From NCBI RefSeq assembly GCF_000162575.1, contig NZ_CM000776.2, positions 1,531,900 to 1,595,899 of the forward strand: a stretch of 64,000 bases of DNA. The letters run 5' to 3'. Under the pieces are notes generated by a model. The model searched no databases and had not been told where the DNA came from. It saw nothing but the letters and a program-made list of their open reading frames with translations. The position numbers were made by a program, and so were the translations under genes. Source of the DNA: Helicobacter canadensis MIT 98-5491. GTDB lineage: Bacteria > Campylobacterota > Campylobacteria > Campylobacterales > Helicobacteraceae. Below, piece after piece: positions 10,331 to 20,563 of the stretch (the first letter of the stretch is position 1; each line of letters opens with the position of its first letter).

Positions 10331-10873
10331 ATGCTCAATGACGAAAATATTTTGCTTTGGATTATCATTGGAATTGCAATTGTTTTCATTCTTTTTGTGT
10401 TTTATCTTTATTTCAAAGAAAGAGAAAACACCAAACGATTTAATCGCTATGAGCATTCTATTGAAGAATTAAACAAAGAAGTCTATCGCCTCCAAAAAAA
10501 ACTCAAAGATTCTGAAAATCACTTAGAAAAATTCCAACAATCTCTTAAGCAACAAATCTATCAAGAAACACGCTTAGAGATGAAAAATGTCCTTGATTCT
10601 AATCTGTTTGCACAAATCTCTCCCCTAAAATCCACTTTACAAAACCTTCAAGAAGAATGGAAAGATTATCAAGAAAAAATGGACAACAAAACCATTATCT
10701 TAGAAGAAAGAATCAAGGAATTTGCTTACACCCCAAGCAATCCTACTAACATTGATGAAGGAAGAATTGTAGCAATGTATAAAGATGGTTGGAGTGTAGA
10801 TTCAATTGCCAAAGAATTACGAATTGGCAAGGGCGAAGTAGAATTCACTTTGAAATTTGCCAATTTAGATTAA
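10331..10873 (+). CDS. Membrane-anchored coiled-coil protein with C-terminal HTH-like segment
   Basis: A 180-residue protein with one N-terminal membrane span (about 8-27), a long charged coiled coil (about 30-130) and a conserved-looking tail with a helix-turn-helix character (MYKDGWSVDSIAKELRIGKGEVEFTLKFA). This layout matches a family seen in Helicobacter and Campylobacter (DUF6115-like). It starts two bases after the previous stop. Role unknown; the tail may be a protein- or DNA-contact module. Confidence 0.75.
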   Translation: MLNDENILLWIIIGIAIVFILFVFYLYFKERENTKRFNRYEHSIEELNKEVYRLQKKLKDSENHLEKFQQSLKQQIYQETRLEMKNVLDSNLFAQISPLKSTLQNLQEEWKDYQEKMDNKTIILEERIKEFAYTPSNPTNIDEGRIVAMYKDGWSVDSIAKELRIGKGEVEFTLKFANLD

Positions 10874-10883
10874 AAGGATTTTG

Positions 10884-11777
10884 ATGCTATTACGCGTTCC
10901 TGCTACAAGTGCTAATTTAGGTCCAGGATTTGATAGCTTAGGACTTGCCTTAGAGCTTTATAATTACTTTAGTTTAAAACCTTCCAAATTTTCTTCCATT
11001 CAAATCCATGGAGAAGGATCTAAAAATCCCAAATTACGAATCGACAATGTCTTTGTTAGAATCTTCAATGAACAACTTAAAAAACTCATTGGCAAAACTC
11101 TTCCTTTTAAATTTACCTTTGAAAATTCTATCCCTATTTCAAGGGGTTTAGGAAGTAGTTCGGCTGTTATTATTGGTGCTATTAGTGCTGCCTTTAAAGT
11201 TGCACAAATTCCGCTAGATAGACAAAAGATTCTTGATATTGCACTGCGCTATGAATCTCATCCAGATAATATTACTCCTGCTTGTGTGGGGGGATTTAAT
11301 GCCTGTATGCTTTCTTGCAATCAAGTGCGTTTTATTAAAAAAAATCTGCCAAGCACTATTGAAGCTATTGTTGTCATACCCAATCAATCTATATCCACAC
11401 ATTTATCACGCAAAACCCTTCCCCAAAAATATTCTCAAAAAGATGCTATTTTTAATCTTTCTCACTCCACCCTTTTAGCTAGTGCATTTTTTGAAGAAAA
11501 ATGGGATTTATTAAGAGAAGCTAGTATGGATCGTTTTCATCAATTTTTTAGAATGAAGCAAATACCCATTCTTTTTGAAGTGCAAAAAACCGCACTCAAT
11601 AACGGAGCTTTAATGAGCACTCTTTCAGGAAGTGGTTCAACTTTTTTTAATCTTTGCTTCAAAGAAGACACCCAAAATCTCAAAAAAGCCCTAAATGATA
11701 AATTCCCAAGATTAAAAGTGCTACCATTAAAATTTGATAATTTTGGAGTGGTTTTTGATGATGAATTTAAGTTCTAG
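10884..11777 (+). CDS. thrB: Homoserine kinase
   Basis: Phosphorylates homoserine in threonine synthesis; cytoplasmic GHMP kinase. The 297 residues show ATSANLGPGFDSLGLAL at the N terminus, the GHMP phosphate loop PISRGLGSSSAV near residue 87 and the C-terminal STLSGSGSTFF motif. ATG at 10884 is preferred over an in-frame TTG at 10881, because the AAAAGGA ribosome-binding site is better spaced from it. The gene ends 20 bases before ylxR. Confidence 0.94.
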   Translation: MLLRVPATSANLGPGFDSLGLALELYNYFSLKPSKFSSIQIHGEGSKNPKLRIDNVFVRIFNEQLKKLIGKTLPFKFTFENSIPISRGLGSSSAVIIGAISAAFKVAQIPLDRQKILDIALRYESHPDNITPACVGGFNACMLSCNQVRFIKKNLPSTIEAIVVIPNQSISTHLSRKTLPQKYSQKDAIFNLSHSTLLASAFFEEKWDLLREASMDRFHQFFRMKQIPILFEVQKTALNNGALMSTLSGSGSTFFNLCFKEDTQNLKKALNDKFPRLKVLPLKFDNFGVVFDDEFKF

Positions 11778-11779
11778 TT

Positions 11780-11788
11780 TGTTATAAT
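11780..11788 (+). promoter_or_regulatory. Extended -10 promoter before ylxR-infB
   Basis: TGTTATAAT is a full extended -10. Only nine bases separate it from the ylxR ATG at 11798, so a transcript started here would have a leader of about 2-3 bases. It probably drives ylxR, infB, rbfA, rimP and ribD. Confidence 0.55.
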
Positions 11789-11797
11789 AGAGATTTT

Positions 11798-12037
11798 ATG
11801 TCTAATCCAATTAGAATGTGTGTGGTTTGCAGGGAAAGATTTGAGCAAAGGCAGCTTATCCGTTTGCAATATAAGGATTCAAAACTTAGTCTTTTTAATG
11901 GACAAGGAAGAAGTTTTTATATTTGTAAAAATTGCCAAAATACCCCAAAACTTATCAATTCTATCGCTAGAATTTGCAAAATTGACAAAAAATACAAAGA
12001 AAATTTAAAAGAATCATTAAAGGAGATTTTTATATAA
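11798..12037 (+). CDS. YlxR/DUF448 family RNA-binding protein
   Basis: A 79-residue basic protein with the family signature RMCVVCRERFEQRQLIRL and GRSFYICKNC. YlxR proteins are small RNA-binding proteins usually encoded beside infB, and their genes act in translation or RNase P-related regulation. Its TAA overlaps the infB ATG by one base, giving coupled translation. A second Cys pair (CKNC) could bind metal. No Shine-Dalgarno is apparent and the predicted promoter lies almost on top of the start. Confidence 0.9.
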   Translation: MSNPIRMCVVCRERFEQRQLIRLQYKDSKLSLFNGQGRSFYICKNCQNTPKLINSIARICKIDKKYKENLKESLKEIFI

Positions 12038-14676
12038 TGGAGAAAATCCGCATTAGTCAAATCGCTAAAGAAATTGGAAAAACCAGCAAAGAGATTCTTC
12101 AAAAAGCACAAGAATTAGGATTTGAAGCAAAAACTGCTTCTAGTGCCGTAACTACCGAACAAGCAGAAGAATTATACAATTATGTTTTATCAGGGAAAAG
12201 CATAGAAACCAAAGCAACAAAAACTGAAGCAAAGAAAATAAAAGAAGAATCAAAAAATCAAAAAACTGCCAAAGAATCAGGTGCTAAAAAAACCCAAACC
12301 AAAACAAGCACCAAAACTACCAAAGAAACTTCAAAAGATAAAAAAGCTAAAGAAATTACTCCAAAAGAAAATCAAGAAATTATAGAAACTCTAGAATCTC
12401 CAAAAGAAACTACACCCACAAATGAAATCCAATCTCCAAAGACAACCGCACAAGATAATCCAACAATTAAACGCACAGGTTTGCGTATTGTTAAGAAAAA
12501 TAATCTCAAAAGTGAAATCCAAGAAGAATCCATTAAAATTCAAGAAGACAAAAAAGAACCCGCCAAAACTTTACAAGATTTACTAGGGAATCTAGACAAT
12601 GATCACGCCGAAAAGAAAGAAAGAAAAAAGAAAAAAGAAAAGGTTTCCCTTGTTTCTAAAAAACACAATCAGCACAAAATGGATTTATTGGATAATCGCG
12701 AATTTCAAAGTTCTGATGAAGATGAAGATGAAGGAATTATATTATTTGATTTGAGTGTGCAAGATGAAGTGGATATGGATGAAGAAGAAAACGAAAAAAA
12801 AGCCACCACAGAACGAATCAAGATTCAACGCCACAATCCTTTTATGGAGCAAGGTAGCACACGCCGATCAAATCGCAAAAAAGCTCCAAAGCCGCAAAAA
12901 ACACAAGAAGCTGTGCAAGGTGTTGTTACTATTCCAGAAGAAATTAGAGCTTATGAATTTGCAGAAAAGATTGGTCGTAGCACAGGCGATGTGATTAAAG
13001 TTCTCTTTAATCTTGGAATGATGGTAACTAAAAATGATTTTTTAGAAAAAGATGCTATTGAGATTCTAGCAGAAGAATTTGGAATCCAAATTGAACTACA
13101 AAACACAGCTCAAGAGCTTGATTATACGCAACTTCATGAAGATGAAGATAATTCTAAAGACTTAGTGGAACGCGCTCCAGTAGTTACGATTATGGGGCAT
13201 GTTGATCATGGTAAAACTTCTTTACTTGATTATATTAGAAATACCAAAATTGCTTCAGGAGAAGCAGGGGGAATCACGCAACATATTGGAGCTTATACAA
13301 TCACTAAAAACAATAAGCAAATTACTTTTATTGATACTCCAGGACACGAAGCTTTTAGTGAAATGCGTGCAAGAGGTGCTTCAGTAACCGATATTGCCAT
13401 TATTGTTATTGCGGCTGATGATGGTATCAAACCTCAAACTATTGAAGCGCTAAACCACGCAAAAGCAGCAAACGCACCTATTATTATTGCAGTAAATAAA
13501 ATTGATAAGCCTGAAGCCAATACCGATAAGGTTAAAGCTGAAGCAGCCGAGCTTGGCTTTACTCCGCTAGAATGGGGAGGAGAATATGAATTTGTGCATA
13601 TTTCTGCCAAAACAGGCGAAGGGATTGATGATTTATTAGAGACTATTTTACTCCAAGCTGAAATCTTAGAGCTAAAAGCCAATCCAAACAAACCTGCTCG
13701 TGCTGTTGTCATTGAAAGCAGCCTAGAAAAAGGCAAAGGACCTGTTGCTACTCTCATTGTGCAAAATGGAACACTCAAAATAGGTGATAGCATTATTGCT
13801 GACACAGCTTATGGAAGAGTTAGGGCAATTAGTGATGATTTAGGTAAAAATATCACCACCATTACTCCTTCTGGAGTGGGTGTGATCACTGGGCTTAATG
13901 AAGTTCCACCTGCTGGATCTATCCTTTTGGCAGTAGAAAATGATAATATCGCACGCGATTATGCACAAAAGCGTGCGGCACACTTACGACAAAAAGAACT
14001 TTCACATTCAACAAAAGTTTCTTTTGATGAACTAAGCTCTATGGTAGCACAAGGACAACTAAAAAATCTACCTGTGATTATTAAAACAGACACGCAAGGA
14101 AGTCTAGAAGCCATTAAAGGCAGCCTAGAAAAATTGCAAAATGAAGAAGTGAAAGTTAATATTATCCACAAAGGTGTGGGTGGAATCACTGAAAGTGATA
14201 TTACACTAGCTGCAGCAAGTAGCAATTGCGTGATTTTAGGTTTCAATGTGCGTCCAACAGGAAGCGTAAAAAACAAAGCCAAAGAACTTGGAATCGAAAT
14301 TAAAACTTATTCTATCATTTATGCGCTTATTGATGATATTAAAGCCTTACTTGGTGGCTTACTCTCTCCTGTCTTTGAAGAAGAAAATACGGGACAAGCT
14401 GAAGTGAGAGAAACATTTAATATCGCAAAAGTTGGGACAATTGCGGGTTGCTTTGTTAGCGATGGTGTAATACAAAGAGGCATCAAAGTCCGCTTAATCC
14501 GCAATGGTGTGGTAATCCACACAGGCAATATTGCCTCGCTTAAAAGATTCAAAGATGATGCAAGGGAAGTGCAAAAAGGCTTTGAATGCGGTATTATGCT
14601 AGAAAATTACAATGATATTCAAGTGGGCGATGTGTTTGAAACTTACAAAGAGGTTGCAAAGCAAAGGACTTTTTAA
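12037..14676 (+). CDS. infB: Translation initiation factor IF-2
   Basis: GTPase that places initiator fMet-tRNA on the 30S subunit and promotes subunit joining. Of 879 residues, about 1-50 form the first IF2_N domain (IRISQIAKEIGKTSKEIL). A long Lys/Glu/Thr-rich linker runs to about 290, and a second IF2_N-like module begins VTIPEEIRAYEFAEKIG. The G domain starts with GHVDHGKT at 387-394 and has DTPGHEAF and NKID. Domains II-IV follow to VGDVFETYKEVAKQRTF. Length is typical for the group. It lies in ylxR-infB-rbfA-rimP, a classical arrangement. Confidence 0.98.
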   Translation: MEKIRISQIAKEIGKTSKEILQKAQELGFEAKTASSAVTTEQAEELYNYVLSGKSIETKATKTEAKKIKEESKNQKTAKESGAKKTQTKTSTKTTKETSKDKKAKEITPKENQEIIETLESPKETTPTNEIQSPKTTAQDNPTIKRTGLRIVKKNNLKSEIQEESIKIQEDKKEPAKTLQDLLGNLDNDHAEKKERKKKKEKVSLVSKKHNQHKMDLLDNREFQSSDEDEDEGIILFDLSVQDEVDMDEEENEKKATTERIKIQRHNPFMEQGSTRRSNRKKAPKPQKTQEAVQGVVTIPEEIRAYEFAEKIGRSTGDVIKVLFNLGMMVTKNDFLEKDAIEILAEEFGIQIELQNTAQELDYTQLHEDEDNSKDLVERAPVVTIMGHVDHGKTSLLDYIRNTKIASGEAGGITQHIGAYTITKNNKQITFIDTPGHEAFSEMRARGASVTDIAIIVIAADDGIKPQTIEALNHAKAANAPIIIAVNKIDKPEANTDKVKAEAAELGFTPLEWGGEYEFVHISAKTGEGIDDLLETILLQAEILELKANPNKPARAVVIESSLEKGKGPVATLIVQNGTLKIGDSIIADTAYGRVRAISDDLGKNITTITPSGVGVITGLNEVPPAGSILLAVENDNIARDYAQKRAAHLRQKELSHSTKVSFDELSSMVAQGQLKNLPVIIKTDTQGSLEAIKGSLEKLQNEEVKVNIIHKGVGGITESDITLAAASSNCVILGFNVRPTGSVKNKAKELGIEIKTYSIIYALIDDIKALLGGLLSPVFEEENTGQAEVRETFNIAKVGTIAGCFVSDGVIQRGIKVRLIRNGVVIHTGNIASLKRFKDDAREVQKGFECGIMLENYNDIQVGDVFETYKEVAKQRTF

Positions 14677-14679
14677 TTA

Positions 14680-15051
14680 ATGAAAAATATTAAATTAGAG
14701 CGCACTCAATCGCTTTTAAAAGAATTAATTCCAATGGCACTAGCCAATCTCAATGACACGCGACTTAATTCGCTAAATGTGATTGAAGTAAAATGCTCTA
14801 AGGGTAAATATTCTGCCCAAGTTTTCTTGGAATCCTCTTTTTTAACCAAAAAAGAACAAACAGAAATACTCAATCAACTCAAAAAAGCTAGAAGTCTTAT
14901 CAAAGAATATTGCCTAGAAGAGACGGGTTGGTTTAGATGTCCTGATTTTCAATTCTTTTTTGATGATTCTTTAGAGAAAGAGAACCGCCTTGATCAAATC
15001 TTTCATACCATCGCTCTAGAAAAAGAAAAAAGGAAGAATGATGTTAATTAG
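14680..15051 (+). CDS. rbfA: Ribosome-binding factor A
   Basis: Assists late 30S maturation by binding the helix 1 region of 16S rRNA. The 123 residues start KNIKLERTQSLLKELI and include the KH-like fold stretch LNVIEVKCSKGKYSAQVFL. It starts three bases after infB ends and overlaps rimP by 14 bases, supporting one transcript. Confidence 0.9.
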   Translation: MKNIKLERTQSLLKELIPMALANLNDTRLNSLNVIEVKCSKGKYSAQVFLESSFLTKKEQTEILNQLKKARSLIKEYCLEETGWFRCPDFQFFFDDSLEKENRLDQIFHTIALEKEKRKNDVN

Positions 15052-15472
15052 CCAAGATCTACAAACAAAAATTCAAAAACTTGTTGAAAGTTTTGATTGC
15101 AAACTCTATGATATTGTAACACTCAAAGAAAATGATAATCAAATTCTACGCATTTTTGTAACCAAAAAATCATCAGTTAGCCTTGATGATTGTCAAGAAA
15201 TTAGCCTTGCACTTTCACCACTTTTGGATGTTGAAATCCCTGAATCAAAAAGTTATTTTTTAGAAGTGAGTTCTCCAGGTATTGAACGCACATTAAAAAC
15301 CAAAGAACATTACTGCGATGCCATTGGAGAATTACTAAAAGTAAAAACTTTTGCTAAAGAAGAGTTTAAAGGTAAGCTTTTAGCTGTCAATAGCGACAAT
15401 CTCGAACTTGAAAATAACATCATCATTCCCCTTGATTCTATTAAAAAAGCGCAAACTTATTTTATATGGTAG
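15038..15472 (+). CDS. rimP: Ribosome maturation factor RimP
   Basis: Needed for 30S subunit assembly. The 144-residue protein shows the family features LRIFVTKK..VSLDDCQEISLALSPLLD and YFLEVSSPGIERTLK. It overlaps rbfA by 14 bases and ribD by 7 bases. Two adjacent ATG codons (15038 and 15041) are both possible starts; AGGAAG just upstream suits either. Confidence 0.92.
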   Translation: MMLISQDLQTKIQKLVESFDCKLYDIVTLKENDNQILRIFVTKKSSVSLDDCQEISLALSPLLDVEIPESKSYFLEVSSPGIERTLKTKEHYCDAIGELLKVKTFAKEEFKGKLLAVNSDNLELENNIIIPLDSIKKAQTYFIW

Positions 15473-16506
15473 ATGATAATTTTTATTTAGAACTTGCTAT
15501 CAAGGAGGCTTGGAAAACTCAATGCCAAACCCTACCCAATCCAGCTGTTGGTGCTTTAATCTTAGATCATAATGGCAGGATTCTAGCCCTACAAGCACAC
15601 CAAGAAGCAGGAAAGCCTCACGCTGAAGTCTTAGCGCTTAAAGAGGCTTACTTTAATCTCACACAAGATTCCAATATACTCCCTTTAGAACAATCCATTC
15701 AAATACACGAATATTTAAAACAAAAAGCTCATAGCTTATTCCATAATGCCACTCTTTATGTTACTTTAGAACCCTGCATGCACGAAGGCAAAACGCCCTC
15801 GTGTGCCGCACTACTAGAATCATTAGGAATTAAAAAACTTATTATTGGCACAAAAGATCCTAACCCAAAAGCACAGGGTGGAGCAGAATATTTACAACAA
15901 AGGGGATGTAAAATTATCAAAGCTTGGGAAAATAAAGAACTTCAAAAAAGCTCAATTTTAGCTAATGATTTATTGTTACCCTTTAATTCCTTACAAAAAA
16001 AAGGGAATTTTATACTTTTTAAATACGCCTGTAGATTAAATGGCAGTATCAATGGAGGGCAAATTAGCTCCAAAGAAACACAAATTTTTATGCATAATCT
16101 GCGTTGCAAACTTGATGAACTCGTTATTTCAGGTAAAAGTGTGTTAATTGATAACCCAATACTTGATTCGCGTTTCAATTCCCTACAAAGCCAAAAAAAT
16201 CCCAATATAACCATTCTTACACGCAAAAACGATTTTCCTCAGACTGCGCCACTTTTTTCTATCCCAAATCGCCAAGTTAGAATACTACATTCTATTCCAA
16301 ATTTTTCAGGCTTTATAATGTGTGAGGGGGGAATAAATCTTCTCCAAAACCTCCTACCTCAAATAGATATGTTACTTGTCTTTTTAAGCCCTACTCTATC
16401 CACCTATGATCTAGCACCTCATTTCAATGCAAATTTTAAACTCCTTCATAGTCAGCCAATCAGAAATGATCTAGCCCTATGGCTTTTACCAAAGAAAGAG
16501 TGCTAA
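15466..16506 (+). CDS. ribD: Bifunctional riboflavin deaminase/reductase
   Basis: Performs the second and third steps of riboflavin synthesis: deamination of the pyrimidine, then reduction of the ribose side chain. The 346 residues carry the zinc deaminase motifs HAEVLAL (near 55) and EPCMHEGKTPSC (near 105). The reductase part begins about 180 (ILFKYACRLNGSI) and includes SGKSVLIDNPILDSR. Both halves are present, though the reductase half is short. Its 3' end overlaps the convergent hemW gene by 21 bases. Confidence 0.9.
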   Translation: MVDDNFYLELAIKEAWKTQCQTLPNPAVGALILDHNGRILALQAHQEAGKPHAEVLALKEAYFNLTQDSNILPLEQSIQIHEYLKQKAHSLFHNATLYVTLEPCMHEGKTPSCAALLESLGIKKLIIGTKDPNPKAQGGAEYLQQRGCKIIKAWENKELQKSSILANDLLLPFNSLQKKGNFILFKYACRLNGSINGGQISSKETQIFMHNLRCKLDELVISGKSVLIDNPILDSRFNSLQSQKNPNITILTRKNDFPQTAPLFSIPNRQVRILHSIPNFSGFIMCEGGINLLQNLLPQIDMLLVFLSPTLSTYDLAPHFNANFKLLHSQPIRNDLALWLLPKKEC

Positions 16507-17547
16507 TTCATCCCCTAAAAAATAATCCTTAGCATAGATTCTCCCTGCCCTTTTTTCAACCTTTTTTTCTTTTAATAAAATCTCTAATTCCTTTTTTTTG
16601 GTAATTCTATCCTCTAGCACCCCAATACAAGATCGAAATCCAAGAAACAAATGCTCTAAGTCTAAATCCCTTTGACTTAAAGTCTCTTGCGTATATTCCG
16701 CCCCTTTTAAATAATCTTCAATCCCACAAACTCCATAGCTTCTCACACCCGCTATGCAACCCACACCCCCTGCTCCAACGCCCAAATAATCCTTTTGTTC
16801 CCAATAAGCTAAATTATGTTTAGATTGATAACCGCGTGAATAATTACTCACTTCATATTGCAAGAATCCTGCCTGTCTTAATTCCTCTCTTACAAAATGC
16901 CCCATACTTGCAAATCCTGCAAACTCGCCACTAAATTCTTGTTTCTTTTGGGTAAAAAATCGGCTTCCCTCATCAATGCTTAGTTGATAGGCAGAAATAT
17001 GATTAATAGGCAACTTGGAAGCCATTTGTATTTCTTGTTTTAAAAGATCTTGATTGCAAAAAGGTGTCCCATAAATTAAATCAATACTAAGATTCTCTAA
17101 GCCCACTTTGGTTGCATTATCAATAGCTTCAAACACAGAATCTACTCTATGATTACGCTCCAAAAATCGTAATTTATCAACAAAAAAACTCTGCACTCCA
17201 AGACTTAAGCGATTAACCCCCATTTGTTTTAATTCTCTAATCCACTCTAAGCTTAGTGAATTAGGATTAGCTTCAATATTAATCTCTATATCTTGAGTGA
17301 AATAAGGCTCTAGAATCTTAAAAATGCTACGATATTGGCGCGATTCTACCACGCTTGGAGTGCCTCCGCCAATATAAAGAGAAGTAACTTTAGAAACACC
17401 AAAATGAAGCAACTTATTCTGCAAATCCCTAACAAGTGTCTGCATATATTGCTCTTTGAGATGATTTTTATTTGTTTTTGAATTAAACGCACAATATCCA
17501 CATTTGCTATCACAAAAAGGAATGTGCAAATAAACTGCGACTTCCAA
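16486..17547 (-). CDS. hemW: HemW-type radical SAM protein (heme chaperone, HemN-like)
   Basis: Radical SAM protein of the coproporphyrinogen oxidase-like family. The 353-residue, HemN-shortened form is now known in other bacteria as a heme-binding chaperone, HemW, rather than the oxidase. The iron-sulfur triad is CDSKCGYC (Cys12, 16, 19), preceded by YLHIPF; YIGGGTPS, NIEANP and LSLGVQSF follow. No N-terminal extension typical of HemN is present. It converges on ribD with a 21-base overlap. Oxidase activity is unlikely but not excluded. Confidence 0.88.
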   Translation of the reverse strand: MEVAVYLHIPFCDSKCGYCAFNSKTNKNHLKEQYMQTLVRDLQNKLLHFGVSKVTSLYIGGGTPSVVESRQYRSIFKILEPYFTQDIEINIEANPNSLSLEWIRELKQMGVNRLSLGVQSFFVDKLRFLERNHRVDSVFEAIDNATKVGLENLSIDLIYGTPFCNQDLLKQEIQMASKLPINHISAYQLSIDEGSRFFTQKKQEFSGEFAGFASMGHFVREELRQAGFLQYEVSNYSRGYQSKHNLAYWEQKDYLGVGAGGVGCIAGVRSYGVCGIEDYLKGAEYTQETLSQRDLDLEHLFLGFRSCIGVLEDRITKKKELEILLKEKKVEKRAGRIYAKDYFLGDELALFLW

Positions 17548-17678
17548 ATATATTCCTAAAGCATCATATTAAAAATTTCATCACCACAATTTCACTCAAT
17601 ATCACTTGGTTAAGTTTCAAAATAAAAATATTAATATTAAAAATGTAAAAATATATGAAAATGATAGTGTTGCAGTAA

Positions 17679-17766
17679 TGGCAGAGAGGAAGGGATTCGA
17701 ACCCTCGAAGGCTTGCACCTTACACGCGTTCCAGGCGTGCTCCTTCAACCACTCGGACACCTCTCT
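17679..17766 (-). tRNA. tRNA-Ser (GGA)
   Basis: 88-base tRNA with a long variable arm and an encoded CCA. The acceptor AGAGAGG pairs with CCTCTCT, the anticodon loop is CTGGAAC (anticodon GGA), and the T arm carries GGTTCGAATCC. It stands alone between hemW and the frd operon. Confidence 0.95.
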
Positions 17767-17811
17767 AAAAATAAAAGCAGAATTTTACACTATTAAAAAT
17801 AAGAAAGCATT

Positions 17812-17830
17812 GAATCCCACAAAGGGATTC
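17812..17830 (-). terminator. Hairpin downstream of frdB
   Basis: GAATCCC and GGGATTC form a 7-bp stem with a five-base loop, just after the frdB stop. The downstream side is T-rich but not a pure U run. Likely terminator of frdCAB. Confidence 0.55.
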
Positions 17831-17836
17831 TAAAAG

Positions 17837-18583
17837 TTATTTAGTTGTTGCCATTTTTCTACGCAAGTAAGCAATCTTACTTTGTAAGGGTAGATTTTTA
17901 GGGCAAACATCGTGGCATGCAAGTAAGCTCATACAACCAAACACGCCATTATCATCTCCCACTAGCTCGTAATAATCCGCATCGGTGCGTTGATCGTGTG
18001 GATCAAGCATAAAACGCACCACGCGATTTAATCCTGCCGCACCCACAAAATCTTCACGCATTAGCTTTGTTCCACACGCGGCAATACAACAACCACATTC
18101 AATACATCGATCAAGCTCAAAAATCTCTTGTGCTACTTCTGGCTCAACACGATCTTCAATCTGACTCATATGTTCTTCACTTTTTTCTTGTGCGTGAATC
18201 CAACTCTCAACGCGTTTGCTCATACCATTAAACCAATTTCCTGTATCCACCGATAAATCTTTGATAAGTTTAAAAGCAGGGAGTGGCATAAGTGTGATTA
18301 CGCCATCTGGAAAATCTTTTGTCAAGGTTCTACAAGCAAGTCTAGGGCGACCATTTATCATCATTCCACAACTTCCACAAATACCTGCACGACAAACAAA
18401 ATCAAAACTCAAATCAGGATCATATTGCTCTCTAATCATATTTAAGACAATGAAAATTGTCATCGAATGTGCTTCTTGCAATTTGTATTCTGCAAAATGT
18501 GGTTTTGAAACTGCACTATTTGGATTAAATTTCAAAACCCGAATAGTTAAGGTTCTGTTGCTACTTTCTACTGCTCCACTCAT
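17837..18583 (-). CDS. frdB: Fumarate reductase iron-sulfur subunit
   Basis: Electron-transfer subunit of membrane-bound menaquinol:fumarate reductase. The 248 residues contain the [2Fe-2S] ligands Cys64, 69, 72 and 84 ([13 protein letters not shown]). The [4Fe-4S]/[3Fe-4S] motifs [11 protein letters not shown] and CHDVCP lie in the C-terminal half. Its start overlaps the frdA stop by four bases. Gene order C-A-B on one transcript is the arrangement known in Wolinella, Helicobacter and Campylobacter. Confidence 0.97.
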   Translation of the reverse strand: MSGAVESSNRTLTIRVLKFNPNSAVSKPHFAEYKLQEAHSMTIFIVLNMIREQYDPDLSFDFVCRAGICGSCGMMINGRPRLACRTLTKDFPDGVITLMPLPAFKLIKDLSVDTGNWFNGMSKRVESWIHAQEKSEEHMSQIEDRVEPEVAQEIFELDRCIECGCCIAACGTKLMREDFVGAAGLNRVVRFMLDPHDQRTDADYYELVGDDNGVFGCMSLLACHDVCPKNLPLQSKIAYLRRKMATTK

Positions 18584-20553
18584 TGTTTATCTCCTATTCT
18601 TTGATTGCGTGCTTTGTAATATGGTTGCAATTCAAATGGCATTAATGCCTCTTGAATCTCATAGCGATCTTTGCCTTCTGCTTCCATTTTTGTGCGGATA
18701 TTGTCGATTTCTTCTTGTCGTCTCAAACTCTCTGGATTTTCAATAATCATTCCCTTGGCTCCATATCCACGGAATCCTGGTGCAATTTCCATTGTGGCAA
18801 TATCTAATGGCTCATAAGTAACGGTTGGCAAAGTTTGATCAGGATTTTCCCAAGAAGTCAAAGTTCTCTTAAGCCAATTCAAATCATCGCGTTTTGGAAA
18901 ATCTTCTCGGCTATGTGCTCCTCTAGATTCTGTCCTATCTAAAGCACCTTTTGCAACACAAAGTGCGATTTTTAACATTTTTGGCACACGATAAGCTTCT
19001 TCTAATTCTGGATTAGCGTGCATTCTCTTAGTTTTAATGCTAATGTTTTTAGAGCGAATATAAAGTTTTTCTAATTCATTAACAGCTTCTTGCAAATGCG
19101 ATCCATCTCGGAAAATACCAACTTTATCACCCATAATTTGTTTCATTTTGTCTTTAATTTCAAAAACATTTTCTCCATTTTCTCTTGCCAAAATTGATTC
19201 AAGGTAAGCTTGTTGTTTTTTCAAAAATTCTTCAACAAATTCTGTTTGAATATCCACATAAGTTTGCTGACAACTCTCTGCAAAATAATCTCCAATAATC
19301 ATACCGCTCACCACCGCTTCACTCACCGAGTTTCCGCCTAATCGGTTAAATCCGTGTAAATCCCAACAAGCTGCTTCTCCCGCAGAAAAAAGCCCTTTTA
19401 AAGCACTTTCTCCCTTATGATTAGTGCGGATTCCACCCATACAATAATGTTGCATTGGCTTAACTGGAGCCCATTTTTCGGCTGGATCAATACCTGCAAA
19501 ACATTCACAAATCTCTTTTACATCTCTTAGATTAGTTTCAATATGCTTTCTACCCAAAATAGAAATATCTAGCCATAAATGTTCGCCATAAGGAGATTTT
19601 ACACCCTTACCTTCGCGTATTCTTTGGAGCATTCTTCGAGCAACCACATCGCGACTTGCAAGTTCTTTTTTCTCAGGCTCATAATCTGGCATAAAGCGGT
19701 ATCCATCCACATCACGCAATACTCCACCATCTCCACGGCAACCTTCGGTTAATAAGATTCCACTTGGGAAAAGTCCTGTTGGGTGAAATTGCACTGCTTC
19801 CATATTACCAAGCTTTGCAATCCCTGTTTCAAGCGCTATGGCACTTCCTGTTCCTTCGCAGATTACTGCGTTAGTTGTGTCTTTATAGATTCTACCATAT
19901 CCACCTGTTGCAATCAGCGTTCCTCTTGAAACATAGGCAATGAGTTCTCCAGTAATAAGATCTCTCACGATTGCTCCATAGCATCTACCATCTTTATGGA
20001 TAATAGCAATCGCTTCTTTTCTATCGTGAATATCAACATTATGTTTCAAAGCTTCATTAGCTACAGCAAATAACATTGAATGCCCTGTAGCATCAGCTGT
20101 GTAGCAAGTTCTCCATTTTTTAGTTCCACCAAAATCTCTTGAATGGATTAATCCATGGCGGAATTCTTCTTCTGTAATAGTTGTTTTTTGTGCGTTAATA
20201 ACTGCGGTTCTATCGCCTTTTTTAATTCTTGTCCAAGGCACCCCCCAAGCAGCTAATTGCCGAATGGCTTTTGGTGCAGTGGTTACAAACATTCTTGCTA
20301 CCTTTTGATCACAACCCCAATCGCTTCCTTTTACCGTGTCTGCAAAATGTAAGTCTTCATTATCTCCATCACTCATTTTTGAGTTACCAAGACTAGCTTG
20401 CATACCCCCTTGTGCTGCGGCAGAATGGCTTCGCTTAACAGGGACAAGACTTAAAACAATAGTACTCAAACCTCTTTCTTGACAGGCAACTGCAGATCTA
20501 AGTCCAGCTAATCCTCCGCCAATTACCAATGAATCACAATATATTATTTTCAT
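18580..20553 (-). CDS. frdA: Fumarate reductase flavoprotein subunit
   Basis: Catalytic subunit reducing fumarate to succinate for anaerobic respiration, on the cytoplasmic face of the inner membrane. The 657 residues start with the FAD-binding GGGLAG (12-17). The covalent-FAD histidine is His43 in [10 protein letters not shown]. Later signatures are [36 protein letters not shown] and [10 protein letters not shown]. Length fits the epsilonproteobacterial enzyme. The frdC stop is ten bases upstream. Confidence 0.98.
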   Translation of the reverse strand: MKIIYCDSLVIGGGLAGLRSAVACQERGLSTIVLSLVPVKRSHSAAAQGGMQASLGNSKMSDGDNEDLHFADTVKGSDWGCDQKVARMFVTTAPKAIRQLAAWGVPWTRIKKGDRTAVINAQKTTITEEEFRHGLIHSRDFGGTKKWRTCYTADATGHSMLFAVANEALKHNVDIHDRKEAIAIIHKDGRCYGAIVRDLITGELIAYVSRGTLIATGGYGRIYKDTTNAVICEGTGSAIALETGIAKLGNMEAVQFHPTGLFPSGILLTEGCRGDGGVLRDVDGYRFMPDYEPEKKELASRDVVARRMLQRIREGKGVKSPYGEHLWLDISILGRKHIETNLRDVKEICECFAGIDPAEKWAPVKPMQHYCMGGIRTNHKGESALKGLFSAGEAACWDLHGFNRLGGNSVSEAVVSGMIIGDYFAESCQQTYVDIQTEFVEEFLKKQQAYLESILARENGENVFEIKDKMKQIMGDKVGIFRDGSHLQEAVNELEKLYIRSKNISIKTKRMHANPELEEAYRVPKMLKIALCVAKGALDRTESRGAHSREDFPKRDDLNWLKRTLTSWENPDQTLPTVTYEPLDIATMEIAPGFRGYGAKGMIIENPESLRRQEEIDNIRTKMEAEGKDRYEIQEALMPFELQPYYKARNQRIGDKQ

Positions 20554-20563
20554 CTAAAAACTC

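Noticed and set aside
13434-14552. Three minus-strand frames in infB
   Set aside because: Shadow frames in a strongly conserved gene.
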